Shown here one piece after another: positions 1-7,143 of a stretch of 40,342 nt of DNA. The position numbers were made by a program, and so were the translations under genes. The stretch lies in the NCBI GenBank assembly GCA_902812365.1, contig CADDZC010000033.1, forward strand, positions 1-40,342, read 5' to 3'. Origin of the DNA: Acidobacteriota bacterium. Its GTDB lineage: Bacteria; Acidobacteriota; Terriglobia; UBA7540. The notes under the pieces were generated by a model. It was not told the origin of the DNA. It made no database searches and saw only the letters and a list, made by a program, of their open reading frames with translations. Numbering within the stretch: the first letter of the stretch is position 1; every line of letters begins with the position of its first letter.

Positions 1-51
1 TTTCAATCGATCGCGCTCTTTCTGGCTCAACTCGATCGGCTCCTCTCTCAT
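1..51 (-). CDS. ISNCY-like transposase, N-terminus only (cut by window edge)
   Basis: Only the first 17 codons lie in the window, reading inward from the left edge. The translation is MREEPIELSQKERDRLK. The stretch ELSQKERDRLK is typical of the start of the helix-turn-helix domain of ISNCY-family (ISDol1-like) transposases, recognised from memory of the family. A good ribosome binding site (GGAGG at 56-60 on the complementary strand) sits 4 bases before the ATG. The short direct repeats at 77-117 fit the end of such an element. The rest of the gene lies outside the window, so whether it is intact cannot be told. Too little sequence is present for more than a family-level guess. Confidence 0.6.
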   Translation of the reverse strand, partial: MREEPIELSQKERDRLK

Positions 52-76
52 CGGTCCTCCCGCACCTTATGAAAGA

Positions 77-117
77 GGACATTTCTACCTTGCACAAACC
101 GGACATTTTCATTTTGC
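77..117. repeat. Pair of 17-base direct repeats at IS end
   Basis: Copies at 77-93 (GGACATTTCTACCTTGC) and 101-117 (GGACATTTTCATTTTGC) are spaced 24 bases start to start. They match at 14 of 17 positions. They lie in the leader region of the transposase gene and are probably its terminal transposase binding sites. Confidence 0.6.
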
Positions 118-223
118 GGCTACAAAGATAATATCGGCTCTTGACGGCCGGCGCCATTTCGGTTAGCCTGGGACCTTCGTAGCCACCAGAAGAATCGAAG
201 CCCCGATCGAGGAGACGCGTCTG

Positions 224-760
224 ATGAAGCGGATGATCGTGAGGGCCGCCCTTTGCCTGATGACCGCCGGCCGGCTCGGCGCCGCCGACAACCTGCGGGT
301 GAATCCGAAACTGAACTTGATGAAGAACGGGGACCAGGGCCGCCTGATTCTGGGCGACCATCTGGGCGACGGCATTGTCAAGGGCGAGGTCAATTACATC
401 ATCTTCTATGCCGGCTTCTGCTACAACGCCAAGCGGCAAGCCGAGCGAACCGTGGAGCTTTACCACCAGTATCGGGACCGCGTGCACTTCGTGGTCGTCG
501 ACTGGTCGGGCATCTTTTCCTCCCAGGATTTGCCGCCCGCGCAGCGGGAGCTTTCCCTCCAATACTTTCACGGCGACATTCCGCACACCACAATCCTGGA
601 TCGCAACGGAAAGGCCGTGTTTGACTACACCGGCGAAGCCGACGACGCCACGCTGATCGGCTGGCTCGATTACGCGCTCCGCTCGTCGCCCGACTCGCCA
701 ACCTTAGCCGCTGAGCCCGCGGCGCCCGAAAAGGCGGATCCGAGCTCGGGCGGGCGCTGA
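224..760 (+). CDS. Secreted thioredoxin-like protein with single active-site Cys
   Basis: 178 residues. Residues 1-20 look like a cleavable signal peptide ending in LGAA. The segment IIFYAGFCYNAKRQ (about 59-72) lines up with the thioredoxin active-site strand and helix (FWATWCGPCK type). It is followed by a strand VHFVVVDW and a likely cis-proline segment IPHTTILDRNGK (about 126-137), which is the classic thioredoxin-fold order. The second cysteine of CxxC is Ala here (CYNA), so the protein cannot form the usual redox disulfide within the motif. It may act as a monothiol or as a binding protein. GAGGAG at 209-214 precedes the ATG by 9 bases. The neighbouring VKOR-DsbA fusion suggests a role in extracytoplasmic thiol chemistry, but that is inference. 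The exact family is not recognised. Confidence 0.75.
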   Translation: MKRMIVRAALCLMTAGRLGAADNLRVNPKLNLMKNGDQGRLILGDHLGDGIVKGEVNYIIFYAGFCYNAKRQAERTVELYHQYRDRVHFVVVDWSGIFSSQDLPPAQRELSLQYFHGDIPHTTILDRNGKAVFDYTGEADDATLIGWLDYALRSSPDSPTLAAEPAAPEKADPSSGGR

Positions 761-827
761 CCCGCTTCCGCCGCCGCTGAGCCGCGCCGCTTGCCGGTCC
801 TCCCGCGGCGCGCGCCAGCCGGTCGTG

Positions 828-833
828 TAGAAT
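828..833 (+). promoter_or_regulatory. -10 box TAGAAT directly before the VKOR gene
   Basis: TAGAAT lies six bases upstream of the ATG at 840, so transcription would begin at or next to the start codon. No Shine-Dalgarno site is present in the gap. This fits a leaderless or near-leaderless mRNA. No good -35 box is seen. Confidence 0.35.
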
Positions 834-839
834 AGCCGT

Positions 840-2372
840 ATGCGGAAATCGCTGATCGTGGCCCTCAGTCTTTTCGGCCTCTTCGATTCCCTGTATCTCT
901 GGTGGGTTTACACGTCGCCGTCTCATCCTCTGGTTTGTTTGGGCACGGGCTGCGACGTGGTGCGCGCGAGCCCGTACGCGCATTGGCGGGGATTGCCGCT
1001 TCCCGCTTACGGCGCGGAAATGTACGCGGTGCTTGTGCTGCTGGTCTTCGCCGAAGCTTTGGCGGGCGGAGCGCGGGCGCGGCGAGTGGCCAGCGCGACC
1101 ATCGTCGCGGTCGCCGCCGCCGGATTTCTCGTTTCCGCCTATCTGAGCGGCCTGGAGGCTTTCGTCATCCATGCGTGGTGCGCCTGGTGCGTGGCCTCCG
1201 CCGTCGCCATCACCCTGATTTTGGCGCTCGCGGTGTGGGATTTCCGGCACCGAGAAGCGCCGCTCGAAGCCTCGGCGGCGCTCGCGCGCGCGCGGACGTA
1301 TTTCGTGCTCTCGGTCGTGGCCCTGGCCGCGGGAATTCCTTCCTTCCTCCTCCTGCGCCAGTCCGGGGCGTCGCCGAGCGCGCCGGCGGTTTCGCCCGCG
1401 GCGCTGGAGGAACGGCTGGTGCGCCCGGACAGCCACGCCACCGGCAACCTCGATTCGCCCGTGACGCTGGTGGAATTCGGTGATTTCCAATGCCCCTTTT
1501 GCGCCGCCGCCCAACCGGTCGTCGAGACCATCCTGAAGAATTACGGGGATCGCCTTCGCTTTGTCTTCCGGCACTTTCCCGTGCGCGAGCTCCACACCCA
1601 AGCGGAGACGGCCGCCGAAGCCAGCGAGTGCGCGGCCGCGCAGGGCAAGTTCTGGCAGGCGGAGCGGATGTTCTATCAGAACCAGAGCGATTTGAGCGAG
1701 CCGGCCCTCGAGCGCTACGCCGCCCAGCTCGGACTCAACACCGCCCAGTTCGACCAGTGCCTGACCAGCGGCGCCATGGCGGCGCGAGTCCAGCAGGACG
1801 TGGAAGACGCCAAAGCCCTCGGCGTCCACGGACCTCCCACGTTCTTCCTCGACCATCAAGAGATCGTCGGCGTGCCGGACTATCACCGCCTGGCCGGAAT
1901 GATCGACCGCGAGCTGGCCGCCCGCGGCCTCGAGGCGGCGCCCGGCTTCGGCGCGCCCGCCGGCAACGTGTTCGCGCAGCTCGGGGGATCGGCGCTCGCC
2001 TGCAGCCCGGAGGAAGCCAGACTCCGCCAGCCTTCGCTGATCCATACGGCCGAGGCCGAGCGGCTGTTTCGCGACCGGGCGGCGCTGTTTGTGGACGTGC
2101 GGCCGCCCGCCGATTTCGCCACCGGCCACATTCCCGGGGCCGTCAACGTGCCGGTCGAGGAGATGGAAGCGCGATGGTCGCGCCTGCCGCGCGATCAGAC
2201 GATCGTGCTCTATGAGAGCGGCCGGGCCGGCTCCTCGCCCGAGGACGCCTGCGCCATGAGCCGCGGTGCCGGGCGCGTCCTGCTCAGCCACGGATTCGCC
2301 GGCGGCCGGGTGAAGGTTTATCAGGAAGGGTTCAGCGGCTGGGAGAAAGCCGGGCTGGCCGTTGAACGCTAG
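840..2372 (+). CDS. VKOR-DsbA-rhodanese fusion protein
   Basis: 510 residues in three parts. Residues 1-175 form a vitamin K epoxide reductase domain with about five membrane spans, a loop cysteine pair C33/C38 and the active CxxC C114-C117 (CAWC). VKOR passes electrons from a DsbA-like partner to quinone. Residues 200-365 are the DsbA-like partner, with CPFC at C218/C221 after FGDFQ and a cis-proline loop GPPTFF (331-336). Residues 400-510 are rhodanese-like (DVRPPADFATGHIPGAVNVP), but the catalytic loop cysteine is replaced by Glu459 (LYESG), with a Cys at 471 nearby. VKOR-thioredoxin fusions are well known. The added rhodanese part is less usual and is probably not a sulfurtransferase. The protein should make disulfide bonds in exported proteins, of which this window has several Cys-rich examples. 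No ribosome binding site is seen, in line with a leaderless start. Confidence 0.9.
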   Translation: MRKSLIVALSLFGLFDSLYLWWVYTSPSHPLVCLGTGCDVVRASPYAHWRGLPLPAYGAEMYAVLVLLVFAEALAGGARARRVASATIVAVAAAGFLVSAYLSGLEAFVIHAWCAWCVASAVAITLILALAVWDFRHREAPLEASAALARARTYFVLSVVALAAGIPSFLLLRQSGASPSAPAVSPAALEERLVRPDSHATGNLDSPVTLVEFGDFQCPFCAAAQPVVETILKNYGDRLRFVFRHFPVRELHTQAETAAEASECAAAQGKFWQAERMFYQNQSDLSEPALERYAAQLGLNTAQFDQCLTSGAMAARVQQDVEDAKALGVHGPPTFFLDHQEIVGVPDYHRLAGMIDRELAARGLEAAPGFGAPAGNVFAQLGGSALACSPEEARLRQPSLIHTAEAERLFRDRAALFVDVRPPADFATGHIPGAVNVPVEEMEARWSRLPRDQTIVLYESGRAGSSPEDACAMSRGAGRVLLSHGFAGGRVKVYQEGFSGWEKAGLAVER

Positions 2373-2413
2373 CGGCGCCATCCGCGGCCTGGTCTCATCC
2401 GCCGCCGATCACG

Positions 2414-2419
2414 TATAAT
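2414..2419 (+). promoter_or_regulatory. Perfect -10 box TATAAT before the tricorn-like gene
   Basis: TATAAT matches the sigma-70 consensus exactly and is 28 bases before the preferred ATG at 2448. No convincing -35 box is seen at 16-18 bases upstream. Confidence 0.4.
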
Positions 2420-2447
2420 CGGCAACCTTACAGCCGCGGAGGTGTTC

Positions 2448-5400
2448 ATGCGCCGGGTTCGGTGGAGTCTTCTGCTGTACGGTCTGATGTGGAGTTGCGG
2501 GGCGGCCGCCCAGGAAATGCCGGAAGGCCGCTTGATGCGGTTTCCCGACGTCGGCAAGGATCAAGTCGTCTTCAGCTACGCCGGCGATTTGTGGCTGGTC
2601 TCGACCCAGGGCGGCACGGCGCGGCGCATCACCACGCATCCGGGTCTTGAACTGTTCCCCAAGTTCTCGCCCGACGGCCGCTGGATCGCGTTCACGGGGC
2701 AGTACGACGGCAACTTTAACGTCTACGTGATCCCTTCCGGCGGCGGCGAGCCGCGCCAATTGACCTTCGAGCCGGACCCGATCCACGTGCCCGAGCGCAT
2801 GGGGCCGAACAACGAGGTGATCACCTGGTTTCCCGACAGTCGCCGCATCCTGTTTCTCTCGCGGCGTCAGACCTTCAACGGCTGGTTTGGCCAGTTGTAC
2901 AGCGTCGGCATCGACGGCGGCCTGCCCGAGCCGTTGCCGGTGCCCAAGGGCGGCCTGACCTCGTTCTCACCGGACGGAACCAAGATCGCCTACAACCGCA
3001 TCTTCCGCAATTTCCGGACCTGGAAACGTTACACGGGCGGCCTGGCGCAAGATATCTGGATCTATGATCTAAAAGCCCAGCACATCGAGCGCATCACCGA
3101 CTACCCGGGCACGGACACCTTTCCGATGTGGCACGGCGAAACCATCTATTTTGCCTCGGATCGGGGAGCCGAGCGCCGGATGAATCTGTACAGTTACAGC
3201 CTGCGCACCCGGCAAACCCGCCAACTGACCCACTTCGCGGAGTATGACGTCAACTGGCCGAGTCTGGGCCCGGACTCGATCGTCTTCGAGAATGGCGGCT
3301 TTCTCTATCTGTTCGACCTCCGGTCGGAGAAAGTCCGCAAGCTGACCGTCTACGTGCCGGGGGATTTCGACCAGGCGCGGCGCCACTGGACGAACGTGAG
3401 CCGGCTGATCACCTCGTTTGACCTGGCGCCGGATGGCCAGCGGGCCGTGCTGACGGCGCGCGGCGACGTGTTTACCGTGCCCGCCAAAGAGGGAAGCATC
3501 CGCAACCTCACCCAAACACCCGGCATCCGCGAACGAGACGCCACCTGGTCGCCCGACGGCAAATGGATCGCCTACTTGTCGGACCGCAGCGGCGAGGACG
3601 AGCTCTACATCGCGCCTCAGGACGGCATGGGCCCGGAAGTCCGCATCACGTTTGACGGCACGATGTTCCGCCTGCCGCCCGTCTGGTCTCCTGACAGCAA
3701 GAAACTCCTCTGGGCCGACAAGAGCCTGCGGCTGTTCTACGTCGATATCGACGCCAAGAAGCCGGTTTTGATCGACCAGGGCCGCGACTTCGACATCACT
3801 GACTACAACTGGTCGCCCGACAGTCAGTGGGTGGCCTACGCCAAGCCGGAGCGGAACGGCAACTCCGCCATTCTTCTTTACTCCCTCGCCGGCCGCCGCC
3901 TCGCCCCGGTCACCACCAGCTTCTATAACAGCCGCAGCCCGGTGTTTGATCCCGGCGGCCGGTACCTGTATTTTCTCTCCGACCGCGATTACAACGAGGT
4001 GCTGGGAGCCTATGACTTCGAGTTTGCCAATCCCAAGACCCGGCGCGTGTACGTGGTGACGCTCCGCGCCGAGCTGGCGTCGCCGTTTGCGCCCCAAAGC
4101 GACGAGACCGGCGCCAAGAAGCCGGGCGGCGGCGCGGCGGAGGAGGAGAAGGCGAAGCCGGAGGCCCGGGCGCCGGCGCAGAATTTCCGCATCGATCTGG
4201 AAGGCATCCAGAATCGCCTCGTCGCGCTGCCCATCCCCGCCGGAAACCTGCGCGGGCTCGGAGCGTCCAAGGAGGCGGTGTTCTACGCTTCCCTGCCGAT
4301 TTTCGGGCTTTCCGGGCCGCTACCGGGCGAGCAACCGGCCATCCACATCTTCGAGATGAAGGAGCGGAAGGATCAGGTGCTGATCGAAGGCGCGCAGGAC
4401 TTCGCGCTCTCATTCGACGGCACCAAGCTCCTCTATCGGGCGCAGGCCGCGCCGCCCGGCGAAGAACGCCCGCCCCAAGCCGCCACCTACGGCATTATCG
4501 AGGCCAAGGCCCCGGCCGGAGGCCCGCATAAGGTTGGCGACGGGGCGCTGAACCTCTCGGCGCTGCGCCTGGAAGTGGATCCGCGCGCCGAGTGGAAGCA
4601 GATTTTCAACGAAGTGTGGCGGCAGGAGCGGGACTACTTTTATGAGCCGTCGATGAACGGAGTGAACTGGGAAAGAGGGCGGCAGCGCTATGCGGTGCTC
4701 CTGCCCTACGTCAACGACCGCTACGACCTGACTTACGTCCTCGGGGAGATGATCGGAGAGCTTTCCAACTCGCACACCTACGTGGGCGGCGGCGACTACC
4801 CGGACCTCAATCCGGTAAACGGCGGCCGGCTGGGGGCTGACTTCGAGCTCGACCCCGCCAGCGGCGACTACCGCTTCGGGAAGATTTACCCGGGCGAGAA
4901 CTGGGACCCCCAACGGCGCTCCCCGCTGACCGAGCCCGGCGTCGGCGTTCACGCCGGAGACTATCTGCTGGCCGTCAACGGCAAGCCGCTCCGCGCTCCC
5001 GAGAATCCTTACGCCCGCCTGGTGAACACCGCCAATGAGAACGTCACGCTGACGGTGAACGCGCGGCCCACGATGGAGGGCGCGCGGCAGGTGGTGGTGA
5101 AGCCCATCCCGAGCGAGTTCGGGCTTCACGAGCTGAACTGGATCGAGACGAACCGCCGCAAGGTGGAGGAGGCGACGCGCGGCCGAGTGGGATACGTTTA
5201 TTTGCCCGACATGTCCGCCGCCGGCCTGAACGAATTTGTGAAGCAGTATTTCCCCCAAATTCGCAAGGAGGGTCTGATCTTCGATGTGCGTTACAACGGC
5301 GGCGGGTTCGTGGATCAGATCATCTTCGAGCGGCTGCGCCGCATCCTGGCCGGCATGAACGCCGCCCGCAACTTTGACAGCAGCACCATCCCCGACAACG

Positions 5401-5801
5401 TCTTCTACGGTTACATGGCCTGCGTCGCCAACCACTACACGGCCTCGGACGGCGACTTTTTCGCCTATTTCTTCAAGCAGTACCGGCTCGGTCCGGTGAT
5501 CGGCGAGCGAACCTGGGGCGGCGTGCGCGGTATTCGCGGCGAGATCCCGCTGATCGACGGCGGCTACATCACCCGCCCAGAGTTCTCCCTTTACGACCTC
5601 AACAGCCACTGGGTGATCGAAAACCGCGGAGTCGAGCCCGACATCGTGGTGGACAACCGGCCTGACCTCGTCATGCAGGGCCATGACCCGCAGCTGGAAA
5701 AGGCCGTCGAGGTCGTCATGAAGCAGATCGAGGAGCACCCGAAGCGGCTCGCGCCGCGACCACCCGATCTGCCGGCCTATCCATCCGGCCCGGGCCGGTA
5801 G
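2448..5801 (+). CDS. Secreted tricorn-like protease (PD40 propeller, PDZ, S41)
   Basis: 1117 residues from the ATG at 2448, chosen because GGAGG at 2438-2442 precedes it by 5 bases; the longer frame starts with a GTG that overlaps this site. Residues 1-20 are a signal peptide ending in GAAA. A long beta-propeller region follows, with repeated WSPDGKWIAY-type blades (about 20-560). Then come a tricorn C1 region, a PDZ domain (about 800-870) and an S41 peptidase core. The tricorn catalytic residues are present: Ser-His in SNSHT (His776), nucleophile Ser1000 in TASDGD, and Glu1063 in GVEPD. Tricorn degrades peptides released by upstream proteases. Bacterial forms with signal peptides presumably work in the periplasm on imported or envelope peptides. 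There is a low-complexity Pro/Ala/Glu linker near 550-580. The OPT transporter at 11355 is a possible functional partner in peptide use. Confidence 0.93.
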   Translation: MRRVRWSLLLYGLMWSCGAAAQEMPEGRLMRFPDVGKDQVVFSYAGDLWLVSTQGGTARRITTHPGLELFPKFSPDGRWIAFTGQYDGNFNVYVIPSGGGEPRQLTFEPDPIHVPERMGPNNEVITWFPDSRRILFLSRRQTFNGWFGQLYSVGIDGGLPEPLPVPKGGLTSFSPDGTKIAYNRIFRNFRTWKRYTGGLAQDIWIYDLKAQHIERITDYPGTDTFPMWHGETIYFASDRGAERRMNLYSYSLRTRQTRQLTHFAEYDVNWPSLGPDSIVFENGGFLYLFDLRSEKVRKLTVYVPGDFDQARRHWTNVSRLITSFDLAPDGQRAVLTARGDVFTVPAKEGSIRNLTQTPGIRERDATWSPDGKWIAYLSDRSGEDELYIAPQDGMGPEVRITFDGTMFRLPPVWSPDSKKLLWADKSLRLFYVDIDAKKPVLIDQGRDFDITDYNWSPDSQWVAYAKPERNGNSAILLYSLAGRRLAPVTTSFYNSRSPVFDPGGRYLYFLSDRDYNEVLGAYDFEFANPKTRRVYVVTLRAELASPFAPQSDETGAKKPGGGAAEEEKAKPEARAPAQNFRIDLEGIQNRLVALPIPAGNLRGLGASKEAVFYASLPIFGLSGPLPGEQPAIHIFEMKERKDQVLIEGAQDFALSFDGTKLLYRAQAAPPGEERPPQAATYGIIEAKAPAGGPHKVGDGALNLSALRLEVDPRAEWKQIFNEVWRQERDYFYEPSMNGVNWERGRQRYAVLLPYVNDRYDLTYVLGEMIGELSNSHTYVGGGDYPDLNPVNGGRLGADFELDPASGDYRFGKIYPGENWDPQRRSPLTEPGVGVHAGDYLLAVNGKPLRAPENPYARLVNTANENVTLTVNARPTMEGARQVVVKPIPSEFGLHELNWIETNRRKVEEATRGRVGYVYLPDMSAAGLNEFVKQYFPQIRKEGLIFDVRYNGGGFVDQIIFERLRRILAGMNAARNFDSSTIPDNVFYGYMACVANHYTASDGDFFAYFFKQYRLGPVIGERTWGGVRGIRGEIPLIDGGYITRPEFSLYDLNSHWVIENRGVEPDIVVDNRPDLVMQGHDPQLEKAVEVVMKQIEEHPKRLAPRPPDLPAYPSGPGR

Positions 5802-5817
5802 CGGGGCGGCGGCGGGC

Positions 5818-6843
5818 TCAGGGGGCAGGGTTGCCGGCGGGCGGCTCGGTAGCTTTGCGCAGCTTGTAGAGCAGCGAGCGATAGCTGATGTTCAGGGCCT
5901 GAGCGGCTTTTTTGCGATTCCAGTGGTGAGCCTGCAGGACCTCGAGGATCACTTTGCGCTCAAACTCGCGCGCCGCCTCTCGGGCCATGCCTTTGAGAGG
6001 GATGGAGCCGGGCCGTGAAGCCTCGGGCGGCCAAGAAGGCGGCTGCGGCCCGAGCTCGCTCCAGATCGCATCTTCGGACCCGAGAACGACATAGCGCTTG
6101 ATCAGGTTCTCCAACTGGCGGATGTTTCCCGGCCACGAGTACGCCTGAAAACGCTCGAGAATGCGCCGCGACAGCGGCTTGGCCTTGCCGTTGTACCGGT
6201 CGTTGTACGCGGCGAGCAGATAATCCACGATGGCAGGAATATCCGCGAGCCGCTCGCGCAGCGGAGGCACCCGCAGCCCCACGACGTTGATCCGGTAGAA
6301 CAGATCCTCGCGGAAGGCCCCGGCGGCGATCCGATCCTCGAGGCGCTGGTGGGTGGCGCACAGCAGCCGGAGGTCGACGTGGCGTTCCTCTTGGCCGCCG
6401 ATGCGGCAGAACTTTCCATCCTGCAGCACTTGCAACAGCTTGGCCTGGAGGCTGAGCTCGAGCTCCGAGATCTCGTCGAGAAAGAGGGTTCCGCCTTGCG
6501 CGAGCTCCACCCGGCCGGGCTTGCTGCCCAAGGCTCCGGTAAAGGCTCCCTTTTCGTATCCGAACAGTTCGCTTTCGAGCAGCGCTGCCGGGATCGCCGG
6601 GCAGTTGACCTTGACGAACGGCGCGGACGCCCGCGGCGACCGCTGGTGAATAAACTTCGCCAGAACCTCTTTGCCGGTACCGCTTTCACCGTAGATCAGC
6701 ACCGGCACATCGACAAGCGCCACGCGCTCCGCCTTTTGGAGGAGGGTCTGCATGCCGCGCGAGCGCCCGAAGAGAACCGATTCCGGCGGCAGCACCGGTT
6801 GGGCCTTCGTCGGGTAGCCGTCTGCAAAATTGCCCTGCGCCAT
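5818..6843 (-). CDS. Sigma-54 activator without receiver domain (AAA+ plus Fis-type HTH)
   Basis: 341 residues from the ATG at 6843; the frame can be extended to a TTG at 6852. The AAA+ sigma-54 interaction domain starts almost at once (about 22-250), with Walker A GESGTGKE (52-59), the sigma-54 contact loop GAFTGA (99-104), Walker B TLFLDE and the arginine-rich PPLRER segment. A Fis-type helix-turn-helix closes the protein (WNRKKAAQALNISYRSLLYKLRK). There is no receiver, GAF or PAS domain, so no built-in switch is visible. It lies downstream of the NtrC-type regulator at 7144 with the same orientation and is clearly paralogous to it. It may be expressed under control of that regulator, or be set by a partner protein. 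It converges with the protease gene, leaving only 16 bases between stop codons. Confidence 0.92.
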   Translation of the reverse strand: MAQGNFADGYPTKAQPVLPPESVLFGRSRGMQTLLQKAERVALVDVPVLIYGESGTGKEVLAKFIHQRSPRASAPFVKVNCPAIPAALLESELFGYEKGAFTGALGSKPGRVELAQGGTLFLDEISELELSLQAKLLQVLQDGKFCRIGGQEERHVDLRLLCATHQRLEDRIAAGAFREDLFYRINVVGLRVPPLRERLADIPAIVDYLLAAYNDRYNGKAKPLSRRILERFQAYSWPGNIRQLENLIKRYVVLGSEDAIWSELGPQPPSWPPEASRPGSIPLKGMAREAAREFERKVILEVLQAHHWNRKKAAQALNISYRSLLYKLRKATEPPAGNPAP

Positions 6844-7143
6844 CGTCCCCAAAGTCCAGACGTTAAGTAGTCTTCTAGCCGAGCACCTGAGGGTCCAAAC
6901 GGACGGCTCGGCCGCCTAGCCAGCCCGCGAAGGCCCGGCCGTCCAGAAATATTCTCAATATATTCAACAACTTACCGACTGCACCTGGCTCCGTCCCGGG
7001 CCGCCCAGCAATCGCCCCGGTCCCGCCCCGCGAGCCTCGAGAAGAGAACTGGATTTTCCCTGAAGGGTAAGACTGTTCTCTCCTCCGCGGCTCGGGGCAG
7101 TTGAGACCAGCTGCTGCGCGGCATAGCGGGCGAGACCGGCGCG
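6844..7143. other. 300-base gap between the two sigma-54 activator genes
   Basis: No gene is seen. The gap holds the long hairpin at 7031-7094 and an AT-rich patch near 6947-6972 inside otherwise GC-rich DNA, which could be a promoter region for the receiver-less activator. I did not recognise a -24/-12 (GG-N10-GC) promoter in it. Confidence 0.5.
7031..7094 (-). repeat. Long imperfect inverted repeat (hairpin) in the regulator gap
   Basis: CGAGCC (7031-7036) pairs with GGCTCG (7089-7094). GAGAAGAGAAC (7039-7049) pairs with GTTCTCTCCTC (7075-7085) with one mismatch. A third palindrome, CCCTGAAGGG, lies in the loop. The structure starts about 50 bases after the stop of the response-regulator gene. 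There is no U-run on the minus-strand side, so it is not a standard intrinsic terminator. It may be an RNA processing or regulatory structure. Confidence 0.5.

Larger units (their letters stand above)
1..117 (-). mobile_element. End of an insertion sequence (ISNCY-like)
   Basis: This combines the transposase start at 1-51, its ribosome binding site, and two 17-base direct repeats of the type GGACATTTYYAYYTTGC between the gene and the flanking chromosome. The exact outer boundary and any target duplication cannot be set because the other end is outside the window. The right limit is drawn at the end of the second repeat. Confidence 0.5.

Noticed and set aside
399-2381. Long minus-strand open frame opposite the VKOR fusion
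   Set aside because: Rich in Arg, Gly and His with no domain; it mirrors the third-codon GC bias of the clear gene on the plus strand.
6844-7143. Sigma-54 (-24/-12) promoter for the receiver-less activator
   Set aside because: I found no match to GG-N10-GC with the usual flanks on the minus strand by eye; it would need a weight-matrix scan.
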